A DNA stretch of 64,000 bases from Nemophila menziesii (GCA_029959085.1 JARWIR010000036.1:1761001-1825000); one strand, 5' to 3'; numbered from the stretch's first letter, positions 1-17,055 are shown. Notes: generated by a model from the sequence alone, not told the origin. Numbers and translations: made by a program.

Positions 1-5167
<5,167 letters not shown>

Positions 5168-8100
5168 AATCATAAGTATATACCCACGAATTGACCTGTT
5201 TTTTGTTCTGAAATATCATAATACGATATCCTCAAGCCAATGAACAAGAAACGTCAATTTTTTGTTCCGTCATTAAATCTGGCAAAATGTGTGAGTGTTG
5301 TTGACCCACAAAATGACGTGTTTTAGAAAAAATACAAAAGCATAAGTATATAACAAGGAATTGACCCGTTTATGTTCTGAAATATCATAATACCATATCC
5401 TCAAGCTAGTAAACAAGAAACGTGAATTTTTGATTCCGTTATAAAATGTGGCAAAATGCGTGAGTGTTAACCCACAAAATGACGCGTTTTAGAAAAATAC
5501 AAAATCGTAAGTATATAACCACGAATCGGCCCATTTTTTATGAAATATCATAATACGATATCCTCAAGGTAATAGACAAAAGAAGTCAATTTATTTTCCG
5601 TCATAAAATCTGGCAAAATGCGTGAGTGTTAACCCACAAAAGGGCGTGATTTAGAAAAAAAATACAAAACATAAGTATATAACCACAAATTGACCCGTTT
5701 CTGTTCTGAAATATTAATACGATATCCTCAAGCTAATAAACAAGAATCGTCAATTTTTGGTTTCGGCATAAAATCTGGCAAAATACGTGAGTGTTAACCC
5801 ACAAAATGACGAGTTTTAGAAAAAATACAAAATTATATGTATATAACCACGAATTGACCCATTTATGTTCTGAAATATCATAATACGGTATCCACAAGCT
5901 AATAAAGAAGAAACGTAAATTTTTGGTTCCGTCATAAAATCTGGCAAAATGCGTGTGTGTTAACCCACAAAATGACGTGTATTTGTAAAAATACAAAATT
6001 TTAAGTATATAACCATGAATTGGCCTGTTTCTATTATGAAATACCTTTATTTTATATCCTCAAGCTAGTAAACAAGAAACCTCAATTTTTGGTTCCTTCG
6101 TAAAATCTGGCAAATTGCGTGAGTGTTAACCCACAAAATGGAGCGTTTTAGAAAAAAATACAAAATCATAAGTATATAACCACGAATTGACCCATTTTGT
6201 TCTTAAATATCATAATACGATATCCTCAAGATAATAAACCAGAAACGTTAATTTTTGGTTCTGTCATAAAATCTGGAAAAATGCGTGAGTTTTTTAACCC
6301 ACACAATAAAGCGTTTTGAAAAAAAATTACAAAATCATAAGTATATAACCATGAATTGACCCGTTTCTGTTTTGAAATATTATAATACGATATCCACAAG
6401 CTAATAAACAAGAAACGTAAATTTTTAGTTCTGTAATAAAATCTGGCAAAATGTGAGTGTTAACCCACAAAATGACGTGTTTTAGAAAAAATACAAAATC
6501 ATGAGTATATTACCACGAATTGACCTGTTTATGTTCTGAAAAATCATAATACCATATCCTCAAGCTAGTAAACAAGAAACGTCAATTTTTGGTTCTGTCA
6601 TAAAATCTGGCAAAATGCGTGAGTGTGTGTTAACCCACAAAATGACGTGTTTTAGAAAAATTACAAAATCATTAGAATATAACCACGAATTGAACGTAAA
6701 TTTTTTGTTCAGTCATAAAATCTAACAAAAAATACGTGAGTGTTAACCCACAAAATGAAGCGTTTTAAAAAAATACAAAATCATAAGTATATAACAACGA
6801 ATTGACCCGTTTTCGTTCTTATATATCATAATATGATATCCTAAAACTAATAAACAAAAAACGTCAACTTTTGGTTACGTCATAAAATCTGGCAAAATGC
6901 TTGAGTGGTTAACCCACAAAATGACGCGTTTTAGAAAAAATATAAAATCATAAGTATATAACCACGAACTGACCCTTTTTTGTTCTGAAATATCAGAATA
7001 CGATATCCTCAATCTAATGAACAAGAAACGTCAATTTTTTGTTCCGTCATGAAATCTGGCAAAATGCGTGAGTGTTAACCCACAAAATGACGCGTTCTAG
7101 AAAAAATACAAAATCATAAGTATATAAACACGAATTGACACGTTTTGATTCTTATATATCATAATACCATATCCTCAAGCTAATAAACAAGAAACGTAAA
7201 TTTTTAGTTCTGTAATAAAATGTAGCAAACTGCGTGAGTGTTAACCCGCAAAATGACGTGTTTTAGAAAAAAAAATACAAAATCATTAGTATATAACCAT
7301 GAATTGACCCGTTTTTGTTCTAAAATATCATAATACGATATCCTCAAGACAATGAACAAGAGACGTCAATTTTTTGTTCCGTCATAAAATCTGGCAAAAT
7401 GCGTGAGTGTTAACCCACAAAAGGGCGCGTTTTAGAAAAAAATACAAAACATAAGTATATAACCACGAATTGACCCGTTTCTGTTCTAAAATATCATAAT
7501 ACGGTATCCTGAAGCTAATAAACAAGAAACGTCGATTTTTGGTTCCTGCATAAAATCTGGCAAAATGCGTTAGTGTTAACCCACAAAAATACAAAATCAT
7601 AAGTATATAACCAGGATTTGACCCGTTTCTATTATGAAATATCATAATACCATATCCTAAAGTTAGTAAACAAGAAGTGCAATTTTTGGTTCCGTCATAA
7701 AATCTGGCAAAATGCATGAGTGTTAACCCACAAAATGGAGCGTTTCTGAAAAAATACAAAATCATAAGTATACTACCACGAATTGACCCGTTTCTGTTCT
7801 TGTATATCATAATACGATATCCTCAGACAAATAAACAAGAAACGTCAATTTTTGATTTCGTCATAAAATCTGGCAAAATACGTGTGTGAACCCACAAAAT
7901 GTCGTGTTTTAGAAAAAATACGAAATCATAAGTATATAACCACGAATTGACCCGTTTCTGTTCTAAAATATCATAATACGATATCCTCAAGCTAATGAGC
8001 AAGAAACGTCAATTTTTGGTTCTGTCATAAAATCTGGCAAAATGCGTGAGTGTTAACCCACAAATTTGAGTGTTTTAGAAAAAAAATACAAAATCATAAG

Positions 8101-8273
8101 TATATAACCACGAATTGACCCGTTTCTGTAATTAAATATAATAATACGATATCCTCAAGCTAATAAACCAGAAACGTTAATTTTTGGTCCAGTCATAAAA
8201 TCTGGTAAAATGCGTGAGTGTTAACCCACACAATGACAAGTTTTAGAAAAAAAATACAAAATCATAAGTATAT
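5168..8273. repeat. Satellite 1, divergent edge monomers
   Basis: The same ~167-bp monomer continues for about 18 units. The 1807-bp order is no longer visible, and units differ by many substitutions and small indels, for example a shortened unit near 6680-6710 and a partial unit near 7575-7600. Open frames on the - strand here (around 5733-5996 and 7382-7810) simply read through monomers and repeat the same peptide, so I do not call genes. The last recognisable block is AATCATAAGTATAT ending at about 8273. Confidence 0.9.
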
Positions 8274-8310
8274 TTTGGGTTCGTAAGGTTTTACCAATTA
8301 TACCCTTATT
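8269..8310 (+). repeat. Short fragment of satellite 2 at the edge of satellite 1
   Basis: GTATATTTTGGGTTCGTAAG followed by GTTTTACCAATTATACCC matches a segment found in nearly every satellite 2 monomer (GTATTTTGGGTTCGTTAGGG then TTTTACCAACTG, for example 51836-51866). The fragment overlaps the last satellite 1 monomer by the shared bases GTAT, so the junction has 4-bp microhomology. The next ~20 bp (ACCCTTATTTCTAAGG) also resemble the following part of that monomer. Confidence 0.65.
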
Positions 8311-9670
8311 TCTAAGGATTATTGCCCAAGAAACACCTTGTTTCAAATTTAATGCCCCCTCACCCCCGCCGCTTTCTTTTTGCCAATAAAAGGCACCTCA
8401 TTTTTTTACCTTCCAATACTACCCCCTAACTCGTCAGCTTCTCTTTCTCTCAATTTCTCCGTTTACTAGCGTCGTTAGTTTTTATTTAACTATATATTCT
8501 CTTTCTCCTTCTCTCAGTCTCCTTCAACAACCACTTTTTTCTAATCATCTCGCTTCTATCGTTATATTCTCCAAAAAATCATAATTTTCAGCTTTCAATT
8601 CTCGATTCTACGAATCAATTTTCAGGTTTTTTACTATGAACTCAAGTATTTGCTTCCACCGTTACTCTATTTTTGCTTCTTTTTTGTTTAAATAGTTGTT
8701 CACGCTTCGTTTTTTATGTTTAGATTTGATTATCTGTTTTTTATGTTTAAAGTTATTTGAATAGTATATTTCTCATGTATATCGTTGTTTTTTGTTGTGT
8801 CTATACTGTGTAATTGTTAATGTATTAGCTTCGTTTTTCATCTGTCTTTGTTATTGATGGCTTTCCGTTTAAATAGTTGTTAACTCTGTTTTTTCTTTAT
8901 TTTATCAGTTGTATTTTCAATTCTCAAGTTTTCGAAGCATTTTTCATGTATTTTACTATGAATTCCACTATTTTCTTTCATCGTTGCTCTCTTTTCAATT
9001 CTTATCTGTTTGTGTTATGGATGTCTTTCATATGATTGTTAAGTGAGTACTGGGAAAATTCCCATCACTCGTCGATTTTGTGGTTCTTTTGTCTTTTTAT
9101 AAGTTTACCTTCAGTTATTCAATAATTTTTGTAGCTCTTTGTCAATTTCTGTTTGAAATAAAAGTTAACAATATATATACACATTTTTCCGAGTTGTCTT
9201 GGTTTTATAAATGTTTTACTGCATTACAACTTATGTTATATACCGTTTATTGCTTTTATTTTGTTTTTCCTAGATAGTGATGTTTATTTTGTTATTTATT
9301 ATGAATGTTTTACTTCATTTTTGTGTGATTGTTTTGCAATCTTTTTTCTACTGCATTTTATCTCAGTTTGCAATGTTAGATATTTTGTAACTTTAAACGT
9401 GTGAAAATGTTAAGTTTTTGGTTTTTTGATGTGAAATGTGAGTCCTGGGAATGTATTCCTATCACTCGACAAGTACATTTTTGTACTTTTACAAGTACAT
9501 TTTTGTACTTTTACAAGTACATTTTTGTTCTTGCACAAATACAGTTTTGTTTAGTATACAATGATTGTCTGCACTTCTGGGAAAATTCCCATCACTCGCA
9601 TATACTACATTTTTTCTTGTTATATTCCTGATTCTTCTTTTCTTTTGTTGCTTAATGTATATTTTTTGTG
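8311..9670 (+). other. T-rich 5' flank of the MULE gene, with hairpin repeats
   Basis: No protein-coding gene is supported. The + strand is strongly pyrimidine-rich, with CT-rich stretches at 8440-8530, and resembles a plant promoter or 5' leader. Three palindromes of the TGGGAA-N-TTCCC type lie at about 9048-9073, 9430-9460 and 9574-9599. The middle one is followed by a run of the GTACTT/AAGTAC palindrome family at 9468-9545. No terminal inverted repeat of a Mutator element could be recognised by eye, so the left end of the transposon is not fixed. Confidence 0.5.
9468..9545. repeat. Cluster of ACAAGTAC/GTACTT palindromes
   Basis: Three successive ACAAGTACATTTTTGTACTT-like units, the last degenerating to a TTCTTGCACAAATAC form. 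It starts immediately after a TGGGAA/TTCC hairpin (GAGTCCTGGGAATG...), the arrangement seen many times up to 34 kb. Confidence 0.75.
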
Positions 9671-11963
9671 ATGGCTCCTAAAGTATTGGCTTTTCTCAAG
9701 TATGGAACTGATAGTGCAATATATCCTTTTGAGTTTTTTGAATCTTTTAAGTCCATTAAACAATATGTGATATAGAGATGGGATGAGTTGAATAATCTAT
9801 CCTGAATCCACTATAGTTATGGAGATCAGTTATCTTACAAAATGGTTACTGAGGCTGATTATTGTACTCTTCTATGGTTATTTGAACGTGATGGTCTAGA
9901 GAAAGTGGATCTCTTGATTACAAATACAAATTCTATTGAGTATTCAAATTCTACCATTTTTAGTTCATCATCTCATATTTCTAATGAAGTCGATTCTGAA
10001 TCTGTCCCAATTGTAAAGGATGAACAAGATTATCCTCACAAAAAGTTAAACTTCGTAGTGAAGACTGGAAAAACGGGTTAAAAGATGTTGATCAAGTATT
10101 TAATGGTGGTTTGACAGAATTCAAATGTGTTTTGTCTAAGTTTGCGTGTGAAACTGGATATCCTTTTGACTATACTCACAATGATATTCGCCGTATTAGT
10201 GCTCGCTGCAAAAATCGCACAAAATCTGGATGTTTATGGTATGTATATGCATCTGTTTATAATTTAGACAAAAAAGCTTATATAAGATCATTTGTCAAGA
10301 AACATACATGTGGTGTTCCGGATAGATCATTGTCGAATAATCGGTTGTCTTCTGATCTGATTAAGGATGTTATTATCGAAGAGTACAAGAGTAGACCTGC
10401 TACAAAACCGCAGGAACTTGTTCATCATATCAAGGTCTTTTACAGTTATTATATTAGTTACAAGATAGCTTATGCATCTTTGAATAAAGCCAGGGACGAG
10501 GTTTATGGAGATGCTGGTTTGTCTTATAACAGGATTTTAGGATACTTTAACAATTTAAAATCCGTGGACCCGACTTCTCAAGTACATTTGGATTTTGACC
10601 CAACAAGTCATGCATTCGAACGTTGCCATATTGCTTTTGGTGTTTGCCTTGAAGGCTTTAGTGCCATCCGTTCTCTTTTATTTGCAGATGCCATATTTTT
10701 GAAGTCTAAGTTCCAGGTTCATCTGCTTGCTATAACCAGTAAAGATGCGAATAGAGGTATACAATTTAAAATTCAATCAGCTGTTTCATATTTATGTATA
10801 TATGTTGTTTTAGAGACCATAGTAAATTCATAGTGATAGTTCCATATTTGTTTTTTTGCTTTTTTCTTGTACAAGAATATTTTTGTACTTGTGCAAGTAC
10901 AGTTTTAAACCTATGCAAGTACATTTTGCAAGGTTATATCCAATTGCATTTTCTGTTTGTCGTGCTGAATATACTGTTAATTGGACAAGTTTCCTCTAAT
11001 TTTTGCGTCCGTTACTTGGTGATCGTGTGATTACCTTCGTTACAGACCGTCACCCAGGTATTGCTGCAGCATTGAAGACAGTATTTCCTGAAGCTCACCA
11101 CTCTTATTGCATACTTCATCTAAAGAGAAATTTGAAAACCAGATGTAGAAGTAGTAAAATTGTTTTTGAATCCATGTCACAACTTCTTGAAAAATGTACT
11201 CATGCTTTGAATTCTGATGATTATGATAAAGCTATTTATAAATTTATAGAAGCTGGTGGTCCTGCTGTAGTTAAATTTCTTGAGAATCTTTCTAAAGAGA
11301 ATTATGCAGATGCTTTTTTCCCAGGCCAACGTTACAGTGAGATGACCTCAAATGCTGCGGAATCCTTTAATAATCAGATAAAGGTAAAGCGTGAATTACC
11401 TGTGACAGAACTTATCGATGCAATTCGTAATATTCTGATGGTTCAAATGTACAATCGATCTGTTTTGGGCAAGTCTTATACTACTATACTCTCTACCCAG
11501 TCTCAAAATAGATGGGATATTAAATTTGACTATTGTCGAACATGGATTGTTCGTCAATCAAGTGATGATGTTTTTCAAGTTGAGTCTGACCCCATCATGA
11601 CAGTTGATATCGCTAAACGTACATGTTCGTGTCGCAAGTGGCAGTTTAAAGGTTTTCCTTGCACACATGCAGTTGCGGCATTGTATTATGGTGGAAGGAA
11701 CAACAGTTTTGATTATGTTGAAGATTACTTTTATTCTTCAAAGTATTTGGAGGCATATTCAAGATCCATTCCTGCACTATCTACAATCGAAAAATCTTAG
11801 TTCATCTTCTGAAGAGATTTTCATTCATCCTCCTGTGTCTAAAGTACAACCTGGTAGACCGAAGAAGAATCGTTTCCCTTCTGTTTTAGAGTTTTTTATC
11901 CGCAAGAAACGATGTCTGAATTGTAAGCAAATGACTACTCAAAAACTTCAGAATGTGATGTAG
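9671..11963 (+). pseudogene. Mutator-like (MULE) transposase, broken
   Basis: MULE transposases cut and paste their element in the nucleus. From ATG 9671 an N-terminal segment has in-frame TAG (9773 region) and TGA codons, then continues as MVTEADYCTLLWLFERDG. A frameshift near 10024-10060 leads into the MuDR-type DNA-binding region (10060-10330, with CKNRTKSGCLWYVYA and KKHTCGV). The DDE-type domain follows: LLFADAIFLKSKF with first Asp at 10687, LLAITSKDANRG, then after an interruption at 10757-10932 PIAFSVCRAEYTVNWTSFL, one TAA, and FVTDRHPG with second Asp at 11045. NAAESFNNQ is the candidate Glu region. A SWIM zinc finger (CSC...FPCTH, 11624-11668) follows. A frameshift near 11790 separates the basic tail (VQPGRPKKNRF...CLNCK). 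At least five lesions, so it is non-functional. Family assignment is firm; subfamily is not. Confidence 0.9.
10757..10932 (+). other. Intron or insertion inside the transposase gene, with palindromes
   Basis: The transposase frame is lost after AATAGAG at 10756 and resumes after TTTTGCAAG at 10932 with the expected LYPIAFSV-type continuation. The interval starts GTATAC and ends AG, as an intron would. Joining those sites leaves the frame one base off, so either the gene has a further indel or the interval is an insertion. It contains GTACTTGTGCAAGTAC at about 10877 and a second half-site at 10913-10923, the same palindrome seen in ULP-gene introns. Confidence 0.6.
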
Positions 11964-12458
11964 TTATGCCTACCACTTGATTTTATAATTTTTTTTCGCA
12001 TGGTTGGTTTTCTTCTTACTTCATTTAATAAGTTCAATGTAACTACTTTTAGATTTGTTTGTTTCTTACTTTTTGGATGAATTTTGTTCTCAACTGATTT
12101 TTTTTATACAAAGTCCAGTGTTGGGAATTTCCCATAACTCAATTTCTCTTTTTTTTCCTATTCTTTATGTGTTTACTAGCATATTTGTTTACTAGCGTAT
12201 GTGTTTACCTAGTGATAAAACTTTAATATTGTAAGTTTTTAATGACTTTTACAAGAAGATGTTCAAGACAATAATTTTTTCGGTTTTGACACATGGAATT
12301 CTGTTATGGGAATTATTCCCATAACTCAAATTTTCTATATCTTAAGATTTTTCAACTTTTTTTCAAATCCAGATATTTACTTTTATAAGTACAAAAGTGT
12401 ACTTGAAGAAATACATTATTAAAAGACTAATATTAAAATATAAATTCATTGTTATTTG
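11964..12458. repeat. Non-coding spacer with two TIR-like hairpins and a palindrome cluster
   Basis: No gene seen. CCAGTGTTGGGAATTTCCCA followed by TAACTC lies at 12114-12139, and TATGGGAATTATTCCCATAA at 12304-12323; both match the left-end hairpin of the small element described at 14085. A palindrome cluster (ATAAGTACAAAAGTGTACTT) lies at 12384-12410. No partner right ends are close by, so these are probably solo or truncated copies. Confidence 0.6.
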
Positions 12459-12725
12459 AAGAGTCATTTTGTCTGTTCATATTCCAATAAGTTCACTTCT
12501 TTTTGTATAATATTTTGTCATAAATATAAGTAATAGCAGTCAACCCTTTCACTCAAATTTTTTAACATTTTTCAATTTGTTTAAATCCAAATTTTTACTT
12601 GCATAAGTACAATGGTGTACTAAATTGTTGTCTGAAGAGTTATTTAGTCCGTTCATCTTCCAATAAGTGAAACTTCTTTTTGTGTAATCTTTCGTTATAA
12701 ATATAAGTCCTGAACCCTTTCACTA
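12459..12725 (+). promoter_or_regulatory. Tandemly duplicated F-box promoter
   Basis: The segment beginning GAAGAGTCATTTTGTCTG (12459) is repeated from about 12633 (GAAGAGTTATTTAGTCCG). Both copies run through CCAATAAGT, CTTCTTTTTGT, a TATA-like ATAAATATAAGT box (about 12521 and 12695) and CCCTTTCACT. The second TATA-like box is about 80 bp before the F-box start codon at 12781, the usual distance for a plant promoter plus short leader, so it is the likelier functional one. Confidence 0.6.
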
Positions 12726-12780
12726 CTAATACGACTACTTTCTTACAAAATCACATACTCTCTCTACTCAAAAGTTCATC

Positions 12781-13791
12781 ATGGACACTGTTTTTTTCTC
12801 CTCTCTTACTGATGATTTGCTTATTATCATCCTAGTTTGCCTGCCTCCTGACATTCTTTTCGATGTCTGTAGATTATTATCCAAAAGATTTTATAATATC
12901 ATTCAATCGTCTAATTTTATAGCTGCCCATTTGGCAAAACAATCTACTTCCAACTTCATGTTAATTCATGAAACCTTTCATTTACCTTATATACTTAAGC
13001 CTACTGCGCATTCCAGTGTTTTTAACGCTAAGCATTTAAATTTGCGTTGTTTTCAAAAGGTTTCTGCAACGTGTAATGGGTTAATTTTATTTTTTCGTAT
13101 TGGAGCTGCTCATTCTCATTATTCCTGTTATGTGGCAAATCTTGTTGTAAAACAGTTTTTTCCCCTGCCTGTTTTTCCGCATTTTCCGGATTGCTATCGA
13201 AGACATTGTATATCTTTTGGATATTGTAGTTCTTCTAAGGTATACAAAGTACTTCATTTCTCAGAAGAAGTCTCAAGATGTATAATATTAACGATAGGCG
13301 TTGATCATCAATGGAGAAACGTTAATGCTAGCGGTAAGATAAATGATTATATTAAAGAACTCACCACTTCTGCTTACCATAGTATGAAAAATTTCCGCCA
13401 TTCTGTTTATTTTGTTACCATTGGCGGTTTTGTTTTTGGGTTATGTCAGCCAAAATGTCGTATGCTTTGCTTTAACCTTAAAACTAAAAATTTTGAAGAA
13501 ATTATGTTTCCTTCTCGAAACGATTTAAGAAATTGTAACTGCTCTCTTATGGAAATGGACGGTTCTCTTTGCTGCTGGGTGTGGATGAGGGATGAAACAA
13601 ATTATTTATATGAGTTTTGGTTGCTTAAAGTTAATGGACAATGGCTAAATCATAGTATTGACTTGAAGTGTGATAGACGTTTACATCCTTTCAATTATAC
13701 TAATTTTAGGATCATTGGATGGTTGAAAAGCATGGAACTACTAGTATTTTATGGAAACCAAGATGCATTTGTTTACAATGTAAAAGATTAG
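12781..13791 (+). CDS. F-box protein, intact, single exon
   Basis: 336 codons from ATG to TAG with no interruption. Residues ~7-46 (SLTDDLLIIILVCLPPDILF then DVCRLLSKRFYNIIQ) fit the F-box that docks a protein to SKP1 in SCF ubiquitin ligases: a hydrophobic D-L-L-I-I-I core, L-P-x-D-I-L and the R-x-L-S-K-R-F-Y helix. The following ~290 residues have the length and hydrophobic/aromatic pattern of an F-box-associated domain (ATCNGLILFF, VYKVLHF, GSLCCWVWMRDE), which usually binds the substrate. It is cysteine-rich. The start is chosen because the F-box begins within ten residues and a TATA-like box lies ~80 bp upstream. Substrate unknown. It is the only full-length, uninterrupted nuclear-type gene here; plant F-box genes expand rapidly and can be unexpressed, so activity is not assured. 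Confidence 0.8.
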   Translation: MDTVFFSSLTDDLLIIILVCLPPDILFDVCRLLSKRFYNIIQSSNFIAAHLAKQSTSNFMLIHETFHLPYILKPTAHSSVFNAKHLNLRCFQKVSATCNGLILFFRIGAAHSHYSCYVANLVVKQFFPLPVFPHFPDCYRRHCISFGYCSSSKVYKVLHFSEEVSRCIILTIGVDHQWRNVNASGKINDYIKELTTSAYHSMKNFRHSVYFVTIGGFVFGLCQPKCRMLCFNLKTKNFEEIMFPSRNDLRNCNCSLMEMDGSLCCWVWMRDETNYLYEFWLLKVNGQWLNHSIDLKCDRRLHPFNYTNFRIIGWLKSMELLVFYGNQDAFVYNVKD

Positions 13792-14084
13792 GAACTACAC
13801 CAATTTCATGATAAGAAACAAGTTCCTTCTTTTATTTTTGTTCAAACTTATTACTTGGGAACATATTTTGAAAGTTTGGTCCCGTTGACTAATCTTTCAT
13901 TAGTTATGAACCCTATAGAACCATATAGGAGCCAACATAGGACCTACTCAAGGACGTTATGATATCTGAGTTTCAAAAGGATAATTTTGATTAGTTTGAT
14001 TATATTTCTTGTATTCAGTTCTGATTGTATTGTTGAAGCACTAGTCTATATCTTTTTATATTATTAATTTTTCTAAAACATATT
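13792..14084. other. 3' flank of the F-box gene
   Basis: AT-rich with no recognisable gene or repeat. It presumably contains the F-box 3' UTR; an AATAAA-type signal is not evident. Confidence 0.4.
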
Positions 14085-14291
14085 CAAGTGCTGGGATTTT
14101 TCCCACAACTCAGTCAGTCATATTTTTTTCACTTAAAATTGCAAATATTACTGAATATAATTGAACGTATGGACAAAATTCATTGACTAAAATTAACATG
14201 TTACATTTTTAGACATCATGTAAGTTAAAATGTTTGAAAAATGTTTAAGTTACAGGGAATACGAGTTTTGGGAATGTATTCCCACCACTGG
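14085..14291. mobile_element. Small inverted-repeat element (MITE-like), full copy
   Basis: The left end CAAGTGCTGGGATTTTTCCC plus ACAACTC and the right end GAGTTTTGGGAATGTATTCC plus CACCACTGG are inverted copies of each other. Each end is itself a hairpin (GGGA...TCCC). The ~150-bp interior (TGAATATAATTGAACG..., CATTGACTAAAATTAACATG, ATGTAAGTTAAAATG) recurs at 16890-17030, 19915-20040 and 26780-26925. It has no coding capacity, like a non-autonomous MITE. No clear target-site duplication was seen. Confidence 0.75.
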
Positions 14292-14341
14292 ACAAATACA
14301 TATTTGTACTTGTACAGGTACATATTTGTACTTGTATTTGC
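14292..14341. repeat. Palindrome cluster beside the element
   Basis: Two tandem units of the form ATACATATTTGTACTTGTAC directly abut the element's right terminus, which supplies the first ACAA of the cluster. Confidence 0.75.
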
Positions 14342-14546
14342 AAAAGTATATTATGATGAAACAAAGTTATGAATTACTATACTAATATTTTACTTTTATG
14401 AAGTTCGAAATATATTCAAATACGAGTCATTCATTACATCATTTAAAATCAAACTAGTTTTAAAAAACAATTAAAAAAGTAAAGTCATAACTCATAAAAA
14501 AAACAAAGGGTACGTTTCCTGTTTTGTTATTTGACAATACTCTTGT
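14342..14546. other. 3' flank of ULP-A
   Basis: Non-coding. It matches the DNA downstream of ULP-B (22785-22926 and 23750-23888), for example TTATGAATTACTATACTAA, so it belongs to the duplicated ULP block rather than to the F-box gene. Confidence 0.6.
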
Positions 14547-16796
14547 TTATGGAGGACTATCGATATCTGGTACGTGAGAGAAGTCCGGCTGTTGCCCACA
14601 GTCATATTTGATGGTGTATTCACTGTCGTTTGTAATATCCGAATACAGTTCAGCCCTGAATTGATTCACTTGCTCTATACTATAGCTTTATCTAACTTTA
14701 CCGACAGTGTATAGGTCATATGCGTACATCAAAACAAATATACCACAGTCCAGGTTGTTTTTTTGCTGTGGGCAGGTTTCTGATACTTTCAGTGTAACAG
14801 GTATGTCAGTTTCACAATCCATTGGTGGACTTGGAAAAGCCTCCCTAATGTAATCGAAAACGCGGAGTGCTTCATCATATCCAATCTCTGATGTCCTCAT
14901 TGGGTTGTAGTGTGTCCAGACTTCATCCCGATTATCTTGTGGATTGCAAACAAGTAATGTCCAATGACCAGCATTCTTCATACTTGTCTCACTATAGAGT
15001 GGAAACATTATAAAGCGGGTAGATGAGCGCAATATATTATTGAATTTTTGGATAACCATGTTGTTTTCTTCTTCTTTATAAACTTCATTCTTCTCGTTCC
15101 GATCTATTCGATCGAGGTAATACTGTAGAAACATAATATAATGTCAGATAATTGAATATTCTAATATTGTTTTCAATATATATGAGTTACCAAACACATA
15201 CCATGACATTAGGAATGTAGTTACATTTGTTCATAATCTGTTCTAGCGTGATAGATACAAGCATAGCATCGTCGTGTACTCTCGGCCCTTAACCTCATCA
15301 TGTTTGAAATCACTGTCTGATGAGTCGAGTACCACTTTCTCAGCCTGTTTCGTTTTATCTGCAGGTGCAGATCTTCTTGCTTTTAGTCTTTTCACCATTG
15401 AACTAACTGGTGGTTCCTCCTCATCTTTGTTATCTTTTTTCTCGACTTGCTTCTCTTGTTTTTTTTGTTTTTTATTTTTCGGTCTCATTCTGATCAGTTT
15501 TTTTGTAATTCAATTTCTTTTTCTGAATTACATTTTCAGATTTTTTTGTTAAATCTTTAGGTTCTTTGTCAAATTCTTGAATTTCAAACTCCTTTAGTTT
15601 TTTTTTCATTTCTTTATTTTCATTAAACACGGTTATGTACGAGACATCAAGTTTCTTTAACTCAGCCACATTGTTGTTATTTTTCTCTTTTAGCTCATGT
15701 ATCTGCTTCTCACCCTCACTATTTTCTTTTTCTAAATCATTAACCCTCTTTACCATACTTTCTAACTTAGCTTCTATAGTTCTTAAACTATCGTCTCTAA
15801 TGTTGTTATCAAACACTATTTCCTGATTCTTCTTCTTTAGAGCTTCTAATTCCTTCATCAAACTTATAATTTTTAAATTCAATTTCTTATGATCATTCGC
15901 CATCCTTTCTTTCTCTTTAATCATTTGTTGCTTTGAAACAGTCCTCTCCTCTTCTTCTTCCTCGTCATCATCATTTTCATCACCTATTAAACAAACAATA
16001 TAAAAAAACTGTAAGTACTAAAATTTACTTGTACAAGTACAAAAATATATCAAATATATCTTCCTCCTCTTCAGAATCTGATATATATTCTTCAACGTCT
16101 TTTTCCTCTTCCTCCTCGTCATTAAATATACCTTCCTCCTCTTCAGAAACGACCTCCTTCTTATCCTTTTGAGTTGTTTTCTTCTTTCTTTTTCTTCTCT
16201 CCTCTTTCTCTGATTCCTCTTCTGTCTCACTCTCATCGATTAGAGTTCTTTTCCATTTCTTTTCATTGTCATCCACCTTTTTACGTTTCTTGTTTTCTTC
16301 CGTATTTTTCTTCACCTCTTCTTCCTCATTTTCGTCCTCTGACTCTGCTTCATTCTGTATAGAAACTGATATATATTCTTCGTCGTCTTTTTCCTCTTCC
16401 TCCTCCTCTTGTTCTTTGTTGTTTCTTTTAATCTTCTTACTAGATTCTTTATTGACTTTCTTCTTCTCTTTTTGAATTTTTTTATCTTTCTTTTTCTTCT
16501 CTCTTGTTCATCTCTCTCCTCTTCGGTCCCACTCTCATCAATTACAAATTTTCTTTTACATTTTTTTGTATACTTGTTTAATTCTTTCACTGCCTTTTCG
16601 TCCTCTTCGTCCTTTTCCTCATCTTCATCATCCTCTTCGTCATCCTCTTCTTCCTCTTTGTCCTCCTTATCGATGCCAAGTTTCTCAACTTCTTCATTGG
16701 TTATTTCAATCTTCTCTATGAACTGAAATTTATATATTGTTTTACTGTTTAGATACTTAAAACAAAGGTTCAAAGTACAAGAACAAGTAACTAAGA

Positions 16797-17054
16797 AATC
16801 CAATAACTCAAAACACTCACAACTACATTATTGTACTTTCACAAGTACGAAAGTGTACTTGCACAATTTTTCACCTTGAAATGAAAACAGAACTGAATAT
16901 AGATGAATATAACTGAACTAATGTGAAAATTCATTGACTAAAGTTGACTTTCTTACATTTCTAAACATGATGTAAGTTTAAATGTGTGAAAAGTGCTAAG
17001 TTAAAGGTTTTTTGATGTGAAATACGAGTTCTGGGAATACTTCCCACTACTAGG
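16797..17054. mobile_element. MITE-like element in the second intron of ULP-A
   Basis: The right end GAGTTCTGGGAATACTTCCC plus ACTACTAGG is clear. The left end is eroded to AATCCAATAACTC, keeping only the inner part of the inverted repeat. The interior matches 14130-14260 and also holds a palindrome cluster at 16836-16866. It lies between exon 2 (17271) and exon 3 (16755), and the same insertion is present in ULP-B, so it predates their duplication. Confidence 0.6.
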
Positions 17055-17055
17055 C

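Noticed and set aside
5733..7810. Open frames of 60-142 codons on the - strand in satellite 1
   Set aside because: They repeat the same peptide per monomer (SLWIPYYDI, NSWLYTYDF) and arise from the tandem repeat itself.
15274..16726. Ser/Phe-rich + strand open frames opposite ULP-A (and 24948-27770 opposite ULP-B)
   Set aside because: Antisense shadows of Glu/Lys-rich coding sequence; GAA/AAG codons read as TTC/CTT on the other strand.
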